Of a stretch of DNA of 64,000 nucleotides, positions 34,480 through 43,476 are shown one piece after another. The position numbers were made by a program, and so were the translations under genes. The notes under the pieces are model-generated. The model was not told where the DNA came from. It was given only the letters and a program-made list of their open reading frames with translations, and did no database searches. The DNA lies in contig NZ_QKZT01000012.1 of the NCBI RefSeq assembly GCF_003254055.1, positions 91,736 to 155,735 of the forward strand, written 5' to 3'. The DNA is from Algoriphagus chordae (lineage in GTDB: Bacteria > Bacteroidota > Bacteroidia > Cytophagales > Cyclobacteriaceae). Position 1 is the stretch's first letter; each line of letters opens with the position of its first letter.

Positions 34480-35156
34480 ACGAATATAGCCCAAAACCAG
34501 ATTTGTGGAGTAAGATTCAGCAGCGGAGAGATTTCGATTCGCAGGTAGCATCTCATGCTAGAAATCTACCTGAGAGAATGCCAAAAGCTGATCTCTGGAA
34601 TTCCATTGAAAGTGAATTGGACAAAAAAACACCAGTTGTCCCGCTTTGGAAATATGGAATGGCCGCAGCTTCGATTGCTTTGATTCTAGCAATTTCAGGC
34701 ATCGCCTACTTACAGTTTGGAGACAAAGACACAGAAGCTCAATTGATCACTGAGCGAAGCCCAGTCTCTACAGAACCAATCGCCACGGAAACAATACCGC
34801 CGATTCAAAAGGAATCGGAAGAGTCAAATGCAATAGAAATCAAAGTGGAACAACCGACTGCTCCTTTACGGAAAGAAGTCGTTAAAAACATACCGACTCC
34901 TATTGAGATCCCTACACTAGATTTACCAGACTTGAGCATTGAAAACACCTTAATTTCGGAGGTGATAATCCCTAAGACAGCTGAAGTAGAAGTACCACAA
35001 ACGCTTCACAAGGTTCAAATCTCATGGGGATTTCAAGACAAAAGCAAACTCAGAACCACCTTCGGAGCGGCAGTACCGGAAGATATTTCCAATCAACAAA
35101 TCGGCCGAGCAGATCAAACCCCTAACTCGATCAAAATCAGATTTAAAAAACAGTAA
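34476..35156 (+). CDS. Single-TM protein, likely anti-sigma factor
   Basis: This 226-aa protein has a cytoplasmic N terminus (about 1-58), one TM (GMAAASIALILAISGIAYLQF, about 60-80) and a periplasmic Pro/Glu/Ile-rich segment. The cytoplasmic part carries two similar blocks, SPKPDLWSKIQQRRDF and MPKADLWNSIESELD. The conserved zinc HxxxCxxC of ZAS anti-sigmas is absent. Position and topology make it the likely partner of the sigma factor, with which it overlaps by 4 bp. Evidence for regulation is contextual. Confidence 0.7.
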   Translation: MNEYSPKPDLWSKIQQRRDFDSQVASHARNLPERMPKADLWNSIESELDKKTPVVPLWKYGMAAASIALILAISGIAYLQFGDKDTEAQLITERSPVSTEPIATETIPPIQKESEESNAIEIKVEQPTAPLRKEVVKNIPTPIEIPTLDLPDLSIENTLISEVIIPKTAEVEVPQTLHKVQISWGFQDKSKLRTTFGAAVPEDISNQQIGRADQTPNSIKIRFKKQ

Positions 35157-35184
35157 CTACCAAAAACTTTTAAATAACACTATC

Positions 35185-35943
35185 ATGAAAAGATACCTAC
35201 TAGTTTCTTGCCTGGCATTGCTATGTTCAATTCAAGCGAGAGCACAGGAAATAGAAAACAAACCCTTTGGCAACAACTTGGATAAATTGAACGAAGACTT
35301 TCCTGTCACTGACACTCTGGCTTTTGACTTCCCTAATGACAGCAGGCTACTCCTTCTTTTTAATAACACTGAGTATGAGCTCAGCGATTTAGAACAAAAA
35401 TTTACCGGGGTACTAAAGGAAACCACTGATTTCCCTGAGTTCAAAACCTTAGTTTATCGCCTCAGTGAGGACTATCCTCAAACTAAAACTGATGCGGTCA
35501 TTTTAGATTTAGAAAGAAAATATCTCCCCTACATTGATCAATTGGAACTGAATGCAGTGATCGGAATGGATTTTACTGGCGGGGAATTCACACCAATAGT
35601 AGGAGGAAGAATGATGTTCAATTTCCGAAAATTCGATATCGGAGCATCTTTCACCAACAAAGTTTATTTCCCTGAAAGAATCGAGGGAAACATCAAAGTC
35701 AATAGTAATTGGTTTGCAAACCTTGAATATAGATGGGATCGAAGTGACCCAAAATCCAACACTGCCAACATGTTTGGTGTGGGAATATTAGTAAATGAAA
35801 GCAAAAGTCAACTATTCACAGGAACTACAGTTCAAGCTTTCTATAAGCGTAAAGTAAATAAGAATATTTCTATCCAAGTCGGGGTAATCGCTACCGAGAA
35901 TTTCAAAACTTTCTACCCTACAGTAGGGATAAGGTTTTGGTAG
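35185..35943 (+). CDS. Outer-membrane beta-barrel-like protein of the ECF operon
   Basis: This 252-aa protein has a signal peptide (LLCSIQARAQ). The N-terminal part is acidic and helical (about 20-110). A set of barrel-like strands (GMDFTGGEFTPIVGGRMMFNF, IGASFTNKVYF, NWFANLEYRWDR) ends PTVGIRFW with a terminal aromatic. It starts 28 bp after the anti-sigma gene and so is probably the third gene of the operon. Function is not recognised. Confidence 0.65.
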   Translation: MKRYLLVSCLALLCSIQARAQEIENKPFGNNLDKLNEDFPVTDTLAFDFPNDSRLLLLFNNTEYELSDLEQKFTGVLKETTDFPEFKTLVYRLSEDYPQTKTDAVILDLERKYLPYIDQLELNAVIGMDFTGGEFTPIVGGRMMFNFRKFDIGASFTNKVYFPERIEGNIKVNSNWFANLEYRWDRSDPKSNTANMFGVGILVNESKSQLFTGTTVQAFYKRKVNKNISIQVGVIATENFKTFYPTVGIRFW

Positions 35944-35950
35944 AAAACAA

Positions 35951-35988
35951 CCCCAATGAGATTGCTTCGTTCCTCGCAATGTCGTTGT
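35951..35988. repeat. Dispersed-type repeat resembling ATTGC-GCAAT element
   Basis: CCCCAATGAGATTGCTTCG and CTCGCAATGTCG flank a short GTTC loop, with ATTGC/GCAAT able to pair. A similar word (agattgcttcg...cgcaatgacg) is a widespread dispersed bacterial repeat, so this is probably one copy; only one is in the window. Confidence 0.5.
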
Positions 35989-36003
35989 ATGAAGAAGCAG
36001 GTA

Positions 36004-36048
36004 AACAATTCAAAAGAGCCAGCGATTTGCTGGCTCTTTTGAATTGTT
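36004..36048. terminator. Perfect 20-bp stem-loop
   Basis: Arms at 36004-36023 and 36029-36048 are exact reverse complements (outer AACAATTC, inner GCCAGC) around the 5-nt loop GATTT. It sits between the ECF operon on plus and a DUF4293 gene on minus, so it may be a bidirectional terminator, although it has no long T run. Confidence 0.65.
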
Positions 36049-36088
36049 AGGAATACTAACGACTTGATACTTATATCTAAGATCTATC

Positions 36089-36586
36089 CTATCTGATTCT
36101 ATCCACAGATTTCAGCAAGGCCACATCTTTTCTGATAAAGCGATTAGCTAGCATGTTACATACCATTGCAGCCAAAATCGCCCAAAAACCTATGCCATAA
36201 GTTCCATTATCAGCAGCGGCAACTTCTTCATTTACTCCGTTTGTGGTAAGGAAAACAATAGCTACCAAACCCACCATCAAAAGTGAATTGACCATATTGA
36301 GCATCATTTGTCTACCAAGGTTACGATATTGAAAGATCGAAATAATAGCCAAAAGACCTGCGAATGAAGCCAAAGCTGCAATATACCAGTTAGAAGAAGA
36401 TTGAAGAATTTCGCCTGATGCATCTAGTTGGTTCATAAATAAAGCATTGAGTTTCCATACTTCTCCGGAATCTGCTACTTCTTGTACCCAAAGGTCTAGG
36501 CCCAAAGTCAATCCCATGGCAACCGCCACTAGGAAAAGGAAAATTGATTGTACGCGCTGGATCATTTGTTTCTGATTTTTTGGCAA
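36089..36586 (-). CDS. DUF4293 family membrane protein
   Basis: This 165-aa protein has four predicted TM segments (about 8-30, 63-83, 92-112 and 130-150). It starts MPKNQKQMIQRVQSIFLFLVAVAM, the conserved beginning of the Bacteroidota DUF4293 family. No function is known. It is divergent from truA with an 81-bp gap, in a position often seen next to housekeeping genes. Confidence 0.8.
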   Translation of the reverse strand: MPKNQKQMIQRVQSIFLFLVAVAMGLTLGLDLWVQEVADSGEVWKLNALFMNQLDASGEILQSSSNWYIAALASFAGLLAIISIFQYRNLGRQMMLNMVNSLLMVGLVAIVFLTTNGVNEEVAAADNGTYGIGFWAILAAMVCNMLANRFIRKDVALLKSVDRIR

Positions 36587-36652
36587 AGAAAAGGTCTTAT
36601 GACTTCATTAGCAAGGAATGCAGGTTTCTCGCCGTGATTTGATTGGGAATAG

Positions 36653-36660
36653 TATCTTTG
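36653..36660 (+). promoter_or_regulatory. -7 element abutting truA
   Basis: TATCTTTG is a perfect TAnnTTTG match that ends 7 nt before the truA ATG, so transcription should start at or beside the ATG. No TTG was found at the matching -33 position. Confidence 0.4.
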
Positions 36661-36667
36661 CAGCCGT

Positions 36668-37426
36668 ATGACTGAGAGCAAAAGATATTTTTTGGATTTA
36701 AGCTATAAAGGAACACAGTATCATGGCTGGCAAATCCAAGAAAATGCATTTACTGTTCAGGAAGCCCTAGAAGCTGGACTTTCTACCTATTTCAGAACCC
36801 CGATCTCGGTGATGGGATCTGGCCGTACGGACACGGGCGTGCATGCTTATATGCAGGTCTGCCACTTTGATACGGATCAGGAAATAGATAGAGAAAAGTT
36901 TATACGGGCGATCAACGGAATCTTGCCGAAAGACATTTCTATTAATTCGATTCGAGCTGTCAAGCCCGATGCACATGCTAGGTTCAGTGCCAAAAGCAGG
37001 TCCTACGTGTACAGAATGATCTTGCAAAAAAGTCCCTTTATAGAAGATTACGTCTGGCGTCATTATTTCAATCCCGATATAAATAGAATGAATGCCGCAG
37101 CCAAAATCCTCCTGGAATACAATGACTTTGAGTGCTTCAGCAAAATACATACGGCCGTCAAACATTTTCGCTGTGAAATAAAATCGGCACATTGGGAACA
37201 AAAAGACGGTGAATTGCAATTTCATATAACTGCCAACCGCTTTTTGCGTGGAATGGTAAGGGCAATCGTGGGAACGCTTGTTTCTATTGGACTAGGTAAA
37301 ATGGAACCAGAGGAAATGCATCAGATCATCGCATCCCGAAATCGAGAAAATGCAGGGAAATCAGCTCCTGCATCTGGCTTGTTTTTCAGCCGAATTGAAT
37401 ATTCAGAAGACATATATATAGACTAG
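36668..37426 (+). CDS. truA: tRNA pseudouridine(38-40) synthase
   Basis: This 252-aa enzyme isomerises U38-U40 in tRNA anticodon arms. The catalytic Asp is in GSGRTDTGVHA (Asp55). RFSAKSRSYVYRM and FLRGMVRAIVGTLVSIG follow in the expected order. Length is normal for TruA. The following ABC transporter gene starts 6 bp after the stop, so they may be co-transcribed. Confidence 0.95.
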   Translation: MTESKRYFLDLSYKGTQYHGWQIQENAFTVQEALEAGLSTYFRTPISVMGSGRTDTGVHAYMQVCHFDTDQEIDREKFIRAINGILPKDISINSIRAVKPDAHARFSAKSRSYVYRMILQKSPFIEDYVWRHYFNPDINRMNAAAKILLEYNDFECFSKIHTAVKHFRCEIKSAHWEQKDGELQFHITANRFLRGMVRAIVGTLVSIGLGKMEPEEMHQIIASRNRENAGKSAPASGLFFSRIEYSEDIYID

Positions 37427-37431
37427 TTACC

Positions 37432-39204
37432 TTGAGCTTAGAACAAGAAAAAACATCATCTGGCGAAATCGTCGATTCGAAAGTCCTCAAGCAGCTATAC
37501 GGTTTTGTAAAGCCTTACAAAGCTCAATTCTATTTTTTGGTCTTTCTTACCATCGCACTTGCCATTTTGGCACCTACTCGACCATATTTCATTCAGGTAG
37601 CGATAGATGATTATATCGCTGTGGGTGATGCGCCTGGCCTACTAAAAATCATATATCTCCTCATAGGACTGATGATTCTTCAGGCATTGGTTCAATGGGC
37701 ACACACCTATTATTCGGGTTGGATCGGTCAGGTAATCATTCGTGACATACGGGTGAGGCTATTTAAGCACTTGCTCAAACTCCGGTTAAAATTCTTTGAC
37801 ACGACCCCAATCGGTAGATTAGTTACCCGAAATATTTCGGATATAGAAACACTAGCGGACGTATTCTCTGAAGGATTGGCCGCTATCATCGGGGATCTCT
37901 TACAACTGGTCACGATCCTAGGAGTCATGTTTTACATTGATTGGAAGCTCACCCTGGTAAGTTTATCCACTTTGCCTCTGATGATTATTTCTACTTATGT
38001 ATTCAAGGAGAAAATCAAGGTCACCTTCAATGATGTAAGAAATGCTGTTTCTAACCTGAATTCTTTTCTTCAAGAGCATATCACGGGGATGAACATCGTA
38101 CAGATTTTCAATCGGGAAGAACGTGAATTCGAAAAATTCAAAACCATAAACAAGGAGCACCGAAGAGCTCACATCCGTTCTGTGCTTTATTACTCTATTT
38201 ATTTCCCAGTTGCAGAAATCATCCAAGCCATAGGAATTGGTTTGGTAGTATGGTACGGAGCAGTTGGGGTGCTGGGCATGGACATCGAGATTGGTGTTTT
38301 GATTTCCTTCATTATGTACCTACAGCTTTTCTTCCGACCTATTCGAATGATTGCGGATCGATTCAATACGCTGCAGATGGGTGTCGTAAGTTCTTCCCGT
38401 ATTTTCAAATTGCTTGAAAGCAAAGAGCATATCGCAAACGAAGGAGATTATAAGCCAGAAAAAGTAAGTGGAAACATCAAGGTAGAAAAGGTATGGTTCG
38501 CCTATGTGGATGAAGATTACGTGTTGAAAAACATCAGCTTCGAGGTAGAATCAGGCCAAACTGTCGCCCTCGTAGGAGCCACTGGGGCTGGCAAATCTTC
38601 GATTATCAATTTGATTTCTAGATTCTATGAGATCAATAAAGGCCATATCACCATCGACGGACATGACATACGGGAATTTGAATTAAACACCTTGCGCAAG
38701 CATATTGGGGTTGTACTTCAGGATGTCTTCCTTTTTTCCAATACAATTTTCTACAATATCACCTTAGGCAATCCAGACATTACACGCGAACAGGTGATGT
38801 ATGCTGCTGAGCTAGCTGGTGCAAAAAGATTTATAGAAAGACTTCCAGGTGGACTTGATTACAATGTGATGGAGCGTGGGGCTACACTTTCAGTAGGTCA
38901 GCGACAGTTGATTTCCTTCGTTAGGGCGATGGTCTACAATCCTGAAATCATTATTCTCGATGAAGCCACATCCTCCGTAGATACCGAAACAGAGGAATTA
39001 ATCCAAGAATCCATAGAGACTATGATGACTGGCAGAACTTCTATCGTGATAGCTCACAGACTTTCCACCATCCAAAAAGCGGATAAAATCATTGTCCTTC
39101 ACAAAGGAGAAATCGTTGAGACAGGTACCCATGATTCATTACTAGAATTAGGTGGAGCATATACACAATTGCACCAAATGCAACTCAAGACTATGGCGAT
39201 CTAG
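37432..39204 (+). CDS. MsbA/MdlB-like ABC exporter (TTG start)
   Basis: This 590-aa fused exporter has six TMs in about 30-330. The ATPase domain has Walker A GATGAGKSS, Q-loop GVVLQDVFLFSN, signature LSVGQRQL, Walker B IIILDEATSSVD and switch VIAHRLST. The signature is LSVGQ in place of LSGGQ, a variant common in MdlA/MdlB-type half transporters. TTG at 37432 gives MSLEQEKTSSGEIVDSK, and no ATG is equally well placed. It follows truA by 5 bp. Confidence 0.9.
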   Translation: MSLEQEKTSSGEIVDSKVLKQLYGFVKPYKAQFYFLVFLTIALAILAPTRPYFIQVAIDDYIAVGDAPGLLKIIYLLIGLMILQALVQWAHTYYSGWIGQVIIRDIRVRLFKHLLKLRLKFFDTTPIGRLVTRNISDIETLADVFSEGLAAIIGDLLQLVTILGVMFYIDWKLTLVSLSTLPLMIISTYVFKEKIKVTFNDVRNAVSNLNSFLQEHITGMNIVQIFNREEREFEKFKTINKEHRRAHIRSVLYYSIYFPVAEIIQAIGIGLVVWYGAVGVLGMDIEIGVLISFIMYLQLFFRPIRMIADRFNTLQMGVVSSSRIFKLLESKEHIANEGDYKPEKVSGNIKVEKVWFAYVDEDYVLKNISFEVESGQTVALVGATGAGKSSIINLISRFYEINKGHITIDGHDIREFELNTLRKHIGVVLQDVFLFSNTIFYNITLGNPDITREQVMYAAELAGAKRFIERLPGGLDYNVMERGATLSVGQRQLISFVRAMVYNPEIIILDEATSSVDTETEELIQESIETMMTGRTSIVIAHRLSTIQKADKIIVLHKGEIVETGTHDSLLELGGAYTQLHQMQLKTMAI

Positions 39205-39341
39205 CCTGGTTTTTGACAACTATTACAAAACCCCTATATCACGTAAAATACAGCACAGCAGGAGTGGCTGACTCCGAAATGATAATCCAATGAGGGATTT
39301 CTTGCAAGCCATCGGGATAACATTTTAAAAAATATAAATAC

Positions 39342-39923
39342 ATGAAATACAGATTAGTTACTTTATTGGTATTACTACCACTTATCAGTTTTGCGCAGGA
39401 AAGAGGAGTAGGTATTCGCCTTGGAGAGCCTCTTTCTTTTACTTATAAAGACTTCCTCACCGAATATATTTCCATCGAAGGAATGATAGGAATTGCTGGA
39501 GTAAACAGTGCAAGCTATTATCAAAAAGAATTTGAAAGCAATCTTCCTGAGTCCAATGCCTTCTATATTTCCCACTCTGCCAATAAAGGAGTTTCCTTCA
39601 ATGTACGCTCCGCCTACCATGAGGATATTACAGATATTTTTGGCATCACAGAAGGTTATCTTCTTGCTTATGGAGGGGCAGGCATTCAACTTAGAACTAC
39701 CAAAGTCACCTATTCCTACGCAGATGGGCAAGCCTCTTCTTTGATAAAGAATGACAGCCGTACTAATGTGGATTTTGGGCCAGAAGCATTTATCGGTGCA
39801 GAATACTATTTTGACAATGTCCCCATTTCCATATTTGGAGAAGCTGGTTTTTTCCTTGAATTAATTGACCGCATCGGGCATATCAAAGGCCAAGGTGGTG
39901 TTGGTGTGCGTTACTTGTTTTGA
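39342..39923 (+). CDS. Small outer-membrane beta-barrel protein
   Basis: This 193-aa protein has a signal peptide (VLLPLISFAQ). Strands include GVGIRLGEPLSFTYKDF, GYLLAYGGAGIQLRTTKV and a C-terminal GQGGVGVRYLF, which suit an eight-stranded barrel. The family is not recognised. The next gene begins 7 bp downstream, so the two are probably co-transcribed. Confidence 0.68.
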   Translation: MKYRLVTLLVLLPLISFAQERGVGIRLGEPLSFTYKDFLTEYISIEGMIGIAGVNSASYYQKEFESNLPESNAFYISHSANKGVSFNVRSAYHEDITDIFGITEGYLLAYGGAGIQLRTTKVTYSYADGQASSLIKNDSRTNVDFGPEAFIGAEYYFDNVPISIFGEAGFFLELIDRIGHIKGQGGVGVRYLF

Positions 39924-39930
39924 TGGATTG

Positions 39931-40446
39931 ATGAAAAAGAAGATAGTATTGATCGTCCCAGTGCTGGCGATTCTTGCAATAGTAGGGTATTGGGGTTTTG
40001 AAAAATTAGGCGGAAACACCCCTATTGAGATTACGCTAATAGAAAACTCTCCTGAGAGTCTGGCTGGAATCACGTATCGTGGCACACCAGGCAATGAGGC
40101 ATTAGGCGAAGTATTCAAAAAGATGGAAGCTAAAAAAGGGCTGCATCCAGGCAGCCAGCTGCACACCATCTATGAGGTCGAACCAGCAGGGAAACTTGAC
40201 ACCATGCTTGTCTTTGTGGGGATCAATCAAATGCATCCAATAGCCGATTTAGAATACCGTTCTTTCGAAAACAGCAGCTACCTACTCGCCAAAATCCAAA
40301 GCAATAAATGGGTAATGGCTAGTCCTAAAACTGTCAAAGAAAAACTCCAAACCTATGCCTTGGAAAATAATCTGGAACTGACTGGCGTTTATATAGACAA
40401 AATCGTCTCAGATGAAGAAGTTCAAGTCATCGCTCCAATCAAGTAA
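39931..40446 (+). CDS. Membrane-anchored GyrI-like domain protein
   Basis: ATG 39931 gives 171 aa. One N-terminal TM (IVLIVPVLAILAIVGYWGF) is followed by a soluble domain with SPESLAGITYRGTPGN, KGLHPGSQLHTIYEVEPAGKLDTMLVFVGI and DLEYRSFENSSYLL. The alternation of two similar strand-helix parts resembles the GyrI/SOUL-like small-molecule-binding fold, but this is by eye. An upstream in-frame start overlaps the preceding gene and is not supported. Function unknown. Confidence 0.6.
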   Translation: MKKKIVLIVPVLAILAIVGYWGFEKLGGNTPIEITLIENSPESLAGITYRGTPGNEALGEVFKKMEAKKGLHPGSQLHTIYEVEPAGKLDTMLVFVGINQMHPIADLEYRSFENSSYLLAKIQSNKWVMASPKTVKEKLQTYALENNLELTGVYIDKIVSDEEVQVIAPIK

Positions 40447-40523
40447 AAAGTTGTTAAGGATTTTTGGCCAACCATTTAATGGCACAATTCGTGAAAGCAA
40501 GTAGTTAACCATAAAAAACTATC

Positions 40524-41057
40524 ATGAGAAATATCAATACATTACTATTGGCTCTATTCGGGCTTGTCATATTTCAATCTTGCGAAGGACCTGAGGGACC
40601 TCAAGGAATTCCTGGTGAACCAGGGATTAATATCGTGGGAACCACTTTTGAGGTAACCGCTAACTTTACCAATGAAAATAATTACGCAGAGGTTTTTGAT
40701 TTCACAGAGCCGTTAGTTGATGGAGATGCGTTATTGGTGTATATGCTTGAAGAATCTCCAGCTTTCCCAGGAACTTTTGCTTGGAGACTTACACCTCAAA
40801 CTTTCTATTTAGAAGAAGGAATTCTAGTATATAACTATGACTACACTGTTGATGATTTCAGCATCTTTTTAGACAATTCCCCGATCAACTTCTCAACATT
40901 AGATCCATATTATACAACTGGCTTAGAGTTTAGAGCAGTAGTAATCCCTTCTGATCTTGCGACAAATGCTCGTGTAGATTATTCCGATTATGAAGCAACC
41001 ATGAAACTTCTAAACATTTCAGAAAATGACTTCGTTAGAATAGAACCCAAGAAATAA
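40524..41057 (+). CDS. Lipoprotein with a short collagen-like stretch
   Basis: This 177-aa lipoprotein has Cys20 in FQSC. It is directly followed by five Gly-X-Y triplets at 22-36 (GPE GPQ GIP GEP GIN) and a beta-rich domain of about 140 residues. Short collagen-like segments immediately after a lipoprotein Cys recur in Bacteroidota and may act as a stalk or spacer. Function of the main domain is unknown. A bidirectional terminator follows. Confidence 0.72.
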   Translation: MRNINTLLLALFGLVIFQSCEGPEGPQGIPGEPGINIVGTTFEVTANFTNENNYAEVFDFTEPLVDGDALLVYMLEESPAFPGTFAWRLTPQTFYLEEGILVYNYDYTVDDFSIFLDNSPINFSTLDPYYTTGLEFRAVVIPSDLATNARVDYSDYEATMKLLNISENDFVRIEPKK

Positions 41058-41088
41058 AAAACAGTATGCTAAACCAACTGATTACCAC

Positions 41089-41125
41089 AAGCTGGATCGA
41101 TGTCTCACATAGATCCAGCTTTTTT
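41089..41125. terminator. Terminator after the collagen-like lipoprotein
   Basis: AAGCTGGATC and GATCCAGCTT form a 10-bp stem with a T6 tail. Confidence 0.85.
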
Positions 41126-41162
41126 ATGTGGCTCATTTACCTGCCAAGAATAATTTGGCTCT

Positions 41163-41170
41163 TATCTTTA
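41163..41170 (+). promoter_or_regulatory. -7 element beside hemE
   Basis: TATCTTTA matches TAnnTTTG at 7 of 8 positions and ends 4 nt before the hemE ATG at 41175, again giving a very short leader. Confidence 0.3.
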
Positions 41171-41174
41171 CAGC

Positions 41175-42197
41175 ATGCATTTAAAGAATGACCTCCTACT
41201 TCGAGCCGCTAAAGGCGAAACCATAGAACGAACTCCCGTATGGCTAATGCGCCAAGCAGGAAGAATATTACCTGAGTACAGGAAAGTGAGAGAAAGTGTG
41301 AGCGGATTTATTGAACTAGCACAGACTCCAGATCTTGCTGCTGAGGTCACTATCCAGCCAGTAGATTTACTTGGGGTGGATGCTGCTATTATTTTTTCAG
41401 ACATCTTGGTGATTCCTGAAGCGATGGGGTTGCCTTATGAGATGATAGAGAAGAGGGGACCTCTTTTTCCAAATACAGTAAGATCAGAAGCAGATCTAAA
41501 AAAACTTCACGTTGCGGATGGATCAGAACTACGCTACGTTACCGATGCCATTAGCATCACGAGAAAAGCATTGAATGGCCGTGTACCACTAATCGGTTTT
41601 GCAGGTGCTCCATGGACTATCTTCGCATATATGGTGGAAGGACATGGCAGCAAAACTTTCTCCGCTGCCAGAGAGATGCTCTATACTCAACCGGCATTTT
41701 CTCACACCCTGCTTCAGATGATCACTGATAGTACTATTAACTATCTAAAAGCGCAGATAGTAGCCGGCGCACAATTGGTTCAACTATTTGACAGCTGGGC
41801 GGGAATTCTAGGACCAAAACAATACGCAGAATTCTCAATGCCTTATATCTCTCAGATCTGTGATGCGATCACAACAGTGCCAAAAACTGTTTTTGCAAAA
41901 GGGGCATTCTTCGTACGAGAAGAAATGGCAAAATTGAACTGTGAAACTATCGGTTTGGACTGGAATATGGGAATAGCTGAGTCAAGAAAATTAATCGGCT
42001 CTGAGAAAACACTGCAAGGGAATCTAGATCCTGCGGCACTTTATGGTACTGCCGAACAGGTTCGAGAAGCGACCATCACGATGATGGAGCAATTCAAAGG
42101 CACGCGACATATTGCCAATCTCGGTCATGGCGTTTATCCTGACATTAATCCAGAAATGGTGAAAGTCTTTATTCAGACAGTGAAAGAATTTAAATAA
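41175..42197 (+). CDS. hemE: Uroporphyrinogen decarboxylase
   Basis: This 340-aa cytosolic enzyme removes four carboxyl groups from uroporphyrinogen III. Motifs are [12 protein letters not shown] near 20 (phosphate/substrate Arg), the Asp in [20 protein letters not shown] [26 protein letters not shown] and [12 protein letters not shown] near the C terminus. Length is standard. A bidirectional terminator lies just downstream. Other heme genes hemC and hemB are elsewhere in the window. Confidence 0.95.
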   Translation: MHLKNDLLLRAAKGETIERTPVWLMRQAGRILPEYRKVRESVSGFIELAQTPDLAAEVTIQPVDLLGVDAAIIFSDILVIPEAMGLPYEMIEKRGPLFPNTVRSEADLKKLHVADGSELRYVTDAISITRKALNGRVPLIGFAGAPWTIFAYMVEGHGSKTFSAAREMLYTQPAFSHTLLQMITDSTINYLKAQIVAGAQLVQLFDSWAGILGPKQYAEFSMPYISQICDAITTVPKTVFAKGAFFVREEMAKLNCETIGLDWNMGIAESRKLIGSEKTLQGNLDPAALYGTAEQVREATITMMEQFKGTRHIANLGHGVYPDINPEMVKVFIQTVKEFK

Positions 42198-42198
42198 G

Positions 42199-42224
42199 AA
42201 AAAGGAGCCTCAGAGCTCCTTTTT
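42199..42224. terminator. Bidirectional terminator between hemE and MOSC gene
   Basis: AAAAAGGAGC and GCTCCTTTTT flank a 6-nt loop; T runs on both strands. Confidence 0.88.
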
Positions 42225-42228
42225 ACTT

Positions 42229-43038
42229 TTATATAGGCTTTAGTTCGTCACCAACTTTTAGAACGCCTGTTGACAAAGCAACCATGTTTTGTCCAAAAAG
42301 AATTTTTTTATCCACCTGCCTATAGGTAGCAAGAGTTTTCAGAGGCTCGGTCCCTTTGAAACCCGTATCCTGATCCACAGTAGTCATCACACAGCGAGCG
42401 CAGGGTTTTACAACCTGAAAATCTAATTCACCAATTTGAATTTTTTTCCAAGAATCCTCCACAAAAGCTTCCCCACCTGAAAAGACAATATTTGGGCGAA
42501 ATCGATTCATAGGTAGCGGATCTTCCAACCTAGTATTCAGATCTGAAAGGGATTTTTGACCAATCAGTAAATAGGGCATCCCATCTGCAAAACTCAGTGA
42601 TTCCCCATTCACTGCATACTTTGGATCCACTTTACGTTCTGTTGACAAAGGCATTTTCACCAGGCGGACATTCATATTTAGGATAGCACTAAACCAATCA
42701 TCAATCTCAGTACTGACCAGACGTGCTGGCATCTTATCATCCCATACTTTTACCTCAGAAATCTCATGTCCCTCGTCCTCGATTGGAATTTGGATTAACT
42801 CTGCTGGTTTGGAAATGTGATAGACCGAAAGTGAATCAGCCCCGATTTCCACATGTAGCATCGCCATAAGTGGAAAAGCTCGCTGAGAGATAAATTTCCC
42901 ACTTTCATCAATTAGCATCCATCGACGATCCAATTCAAATCCCCTTTCCTCCACCTTGGCTTCAGTGACACGAATGCCTCCCAGGGATTTAATAGGATAA
43001 ATATATAGATCTTGGATAAGTAGCGGAGAATCTGACAT
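42229..43038 (-). CDS. MOSC domain protein with beta-barrel N-terminal domain
   Basis: This 269-aa protein has the MOSC_N domain (IYPIKSLGGIRVTEAKVEERGFELDRRWMLID, about 12-43) and a C-terminal MOSC domain. NRFRPNIVFSGGEAFVED and PCARCVMTTVDQDTGFKGTEPLKTLATYR contain the conserved Cys, the sulfur/Mo-cofactor-binding residue of the mARC/YcbX/YiiM class. It is likely a molybdenum-linked oxidoreductase in N-hydroxylated-substrate reduction or a sulfur carrier; the electron partner is not present nearby. Confidence 0.85.
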   Translation of the reverse strand: MSDSPLLIQDLYIYPIKSLGGIRVTEAKVEERGFELDRRWMLIDESGKFISQRAFPLMAMLHVEIGADSLSVYHISKPAELIQIPIEDEGHEISEVKVWDDKMPARLVSTEIDDWFSAILNMNVRLVKMPLSTERKVDPKYAVNGESLSFADGMPYLLIGQKSLSDLNTRLEDPLPMNRFRPNIVFSGGEAFVEDSWKKIQIGELDFQVVKPCARCVMTTVDQDTGFKGTEPLKTLATYRQVDKKILFGQNMVALSTGVLKVGDELKPI

Positions 43039-43075
43039 GGCCTAAAAATAACTGCCTGTATTCGAAATTCTTGTC

Positions 43076-43240
43076 TCAAAGAAAAAAATTTATGACTGCT
43101 GGTACGATTCTTTTCAAATATTCCCAGGTCGAGGGCAGTATTTCCAAAGTTCTATTGGCAGTCAATATCCCCATCCCAAGGATAATCGCCAGGCCCCATC
43201 GGCAGCGTTCTTTCATATTTCCCTTCAAAAAAAGTTTCAT
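43076..43240 (-). CDS. Possible small membrane protein
   Basis: An open frame of about 54 codons from ATG 43240 has one hydrophobic stretch (WGLAIILGMGILTA) and a charged N terminus. It precedes the MOSC gene by 37 bp. There is no homology evidence in hand, and it may be chance; the next 215 bp to dnaK contain no other reading frame. Confidence 0.25.
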   Translation of the reverse strand: MKLFLKGNMKERCRWGLAIILGMGILTANRTLEILPSTWEYLKRIVPAVINFFL

Positions 43241-43380
43241 TCTACTTAATAGATGCAATAGCTAGCCAAATGGTTGCAATGACATGAAGATTTTTCTAAA
43301 AAGCTGTCAGTTTGGAGATTTCAATTGCAGGGATAAATGACAATACAGTAGTTCTTTGGTCCTATCTATGTCAAGTTTTC

Positions 43381-43430
43381 TGCCAATGTGACACAAAAGT
43401 CTGTGAATTACTGGATGGCACATCCATTGA
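43381..43430 (+). promoter_or_regulatory. Possible sigma-54-like promoter and upstream site for dnaK
   Basis: TGCCAATGTGACA at 43381-43393 has two TGnCA words 3 bp apart. Downstream, TGGCACATCCATTGA at 43416-43430 has the GG-N10-G spacing of a -24/-12 promoter, but with GA where GC is expected. The dnaK ATG is 47 bp further. This suggests activator-controlled dnaK expression but is a motif match only. Confidence 0.3.
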
Positions 43431-43476
43431 AGAAAGGGAGTAGAATCAATTTGAAATAACTTAAAAACATATAATC

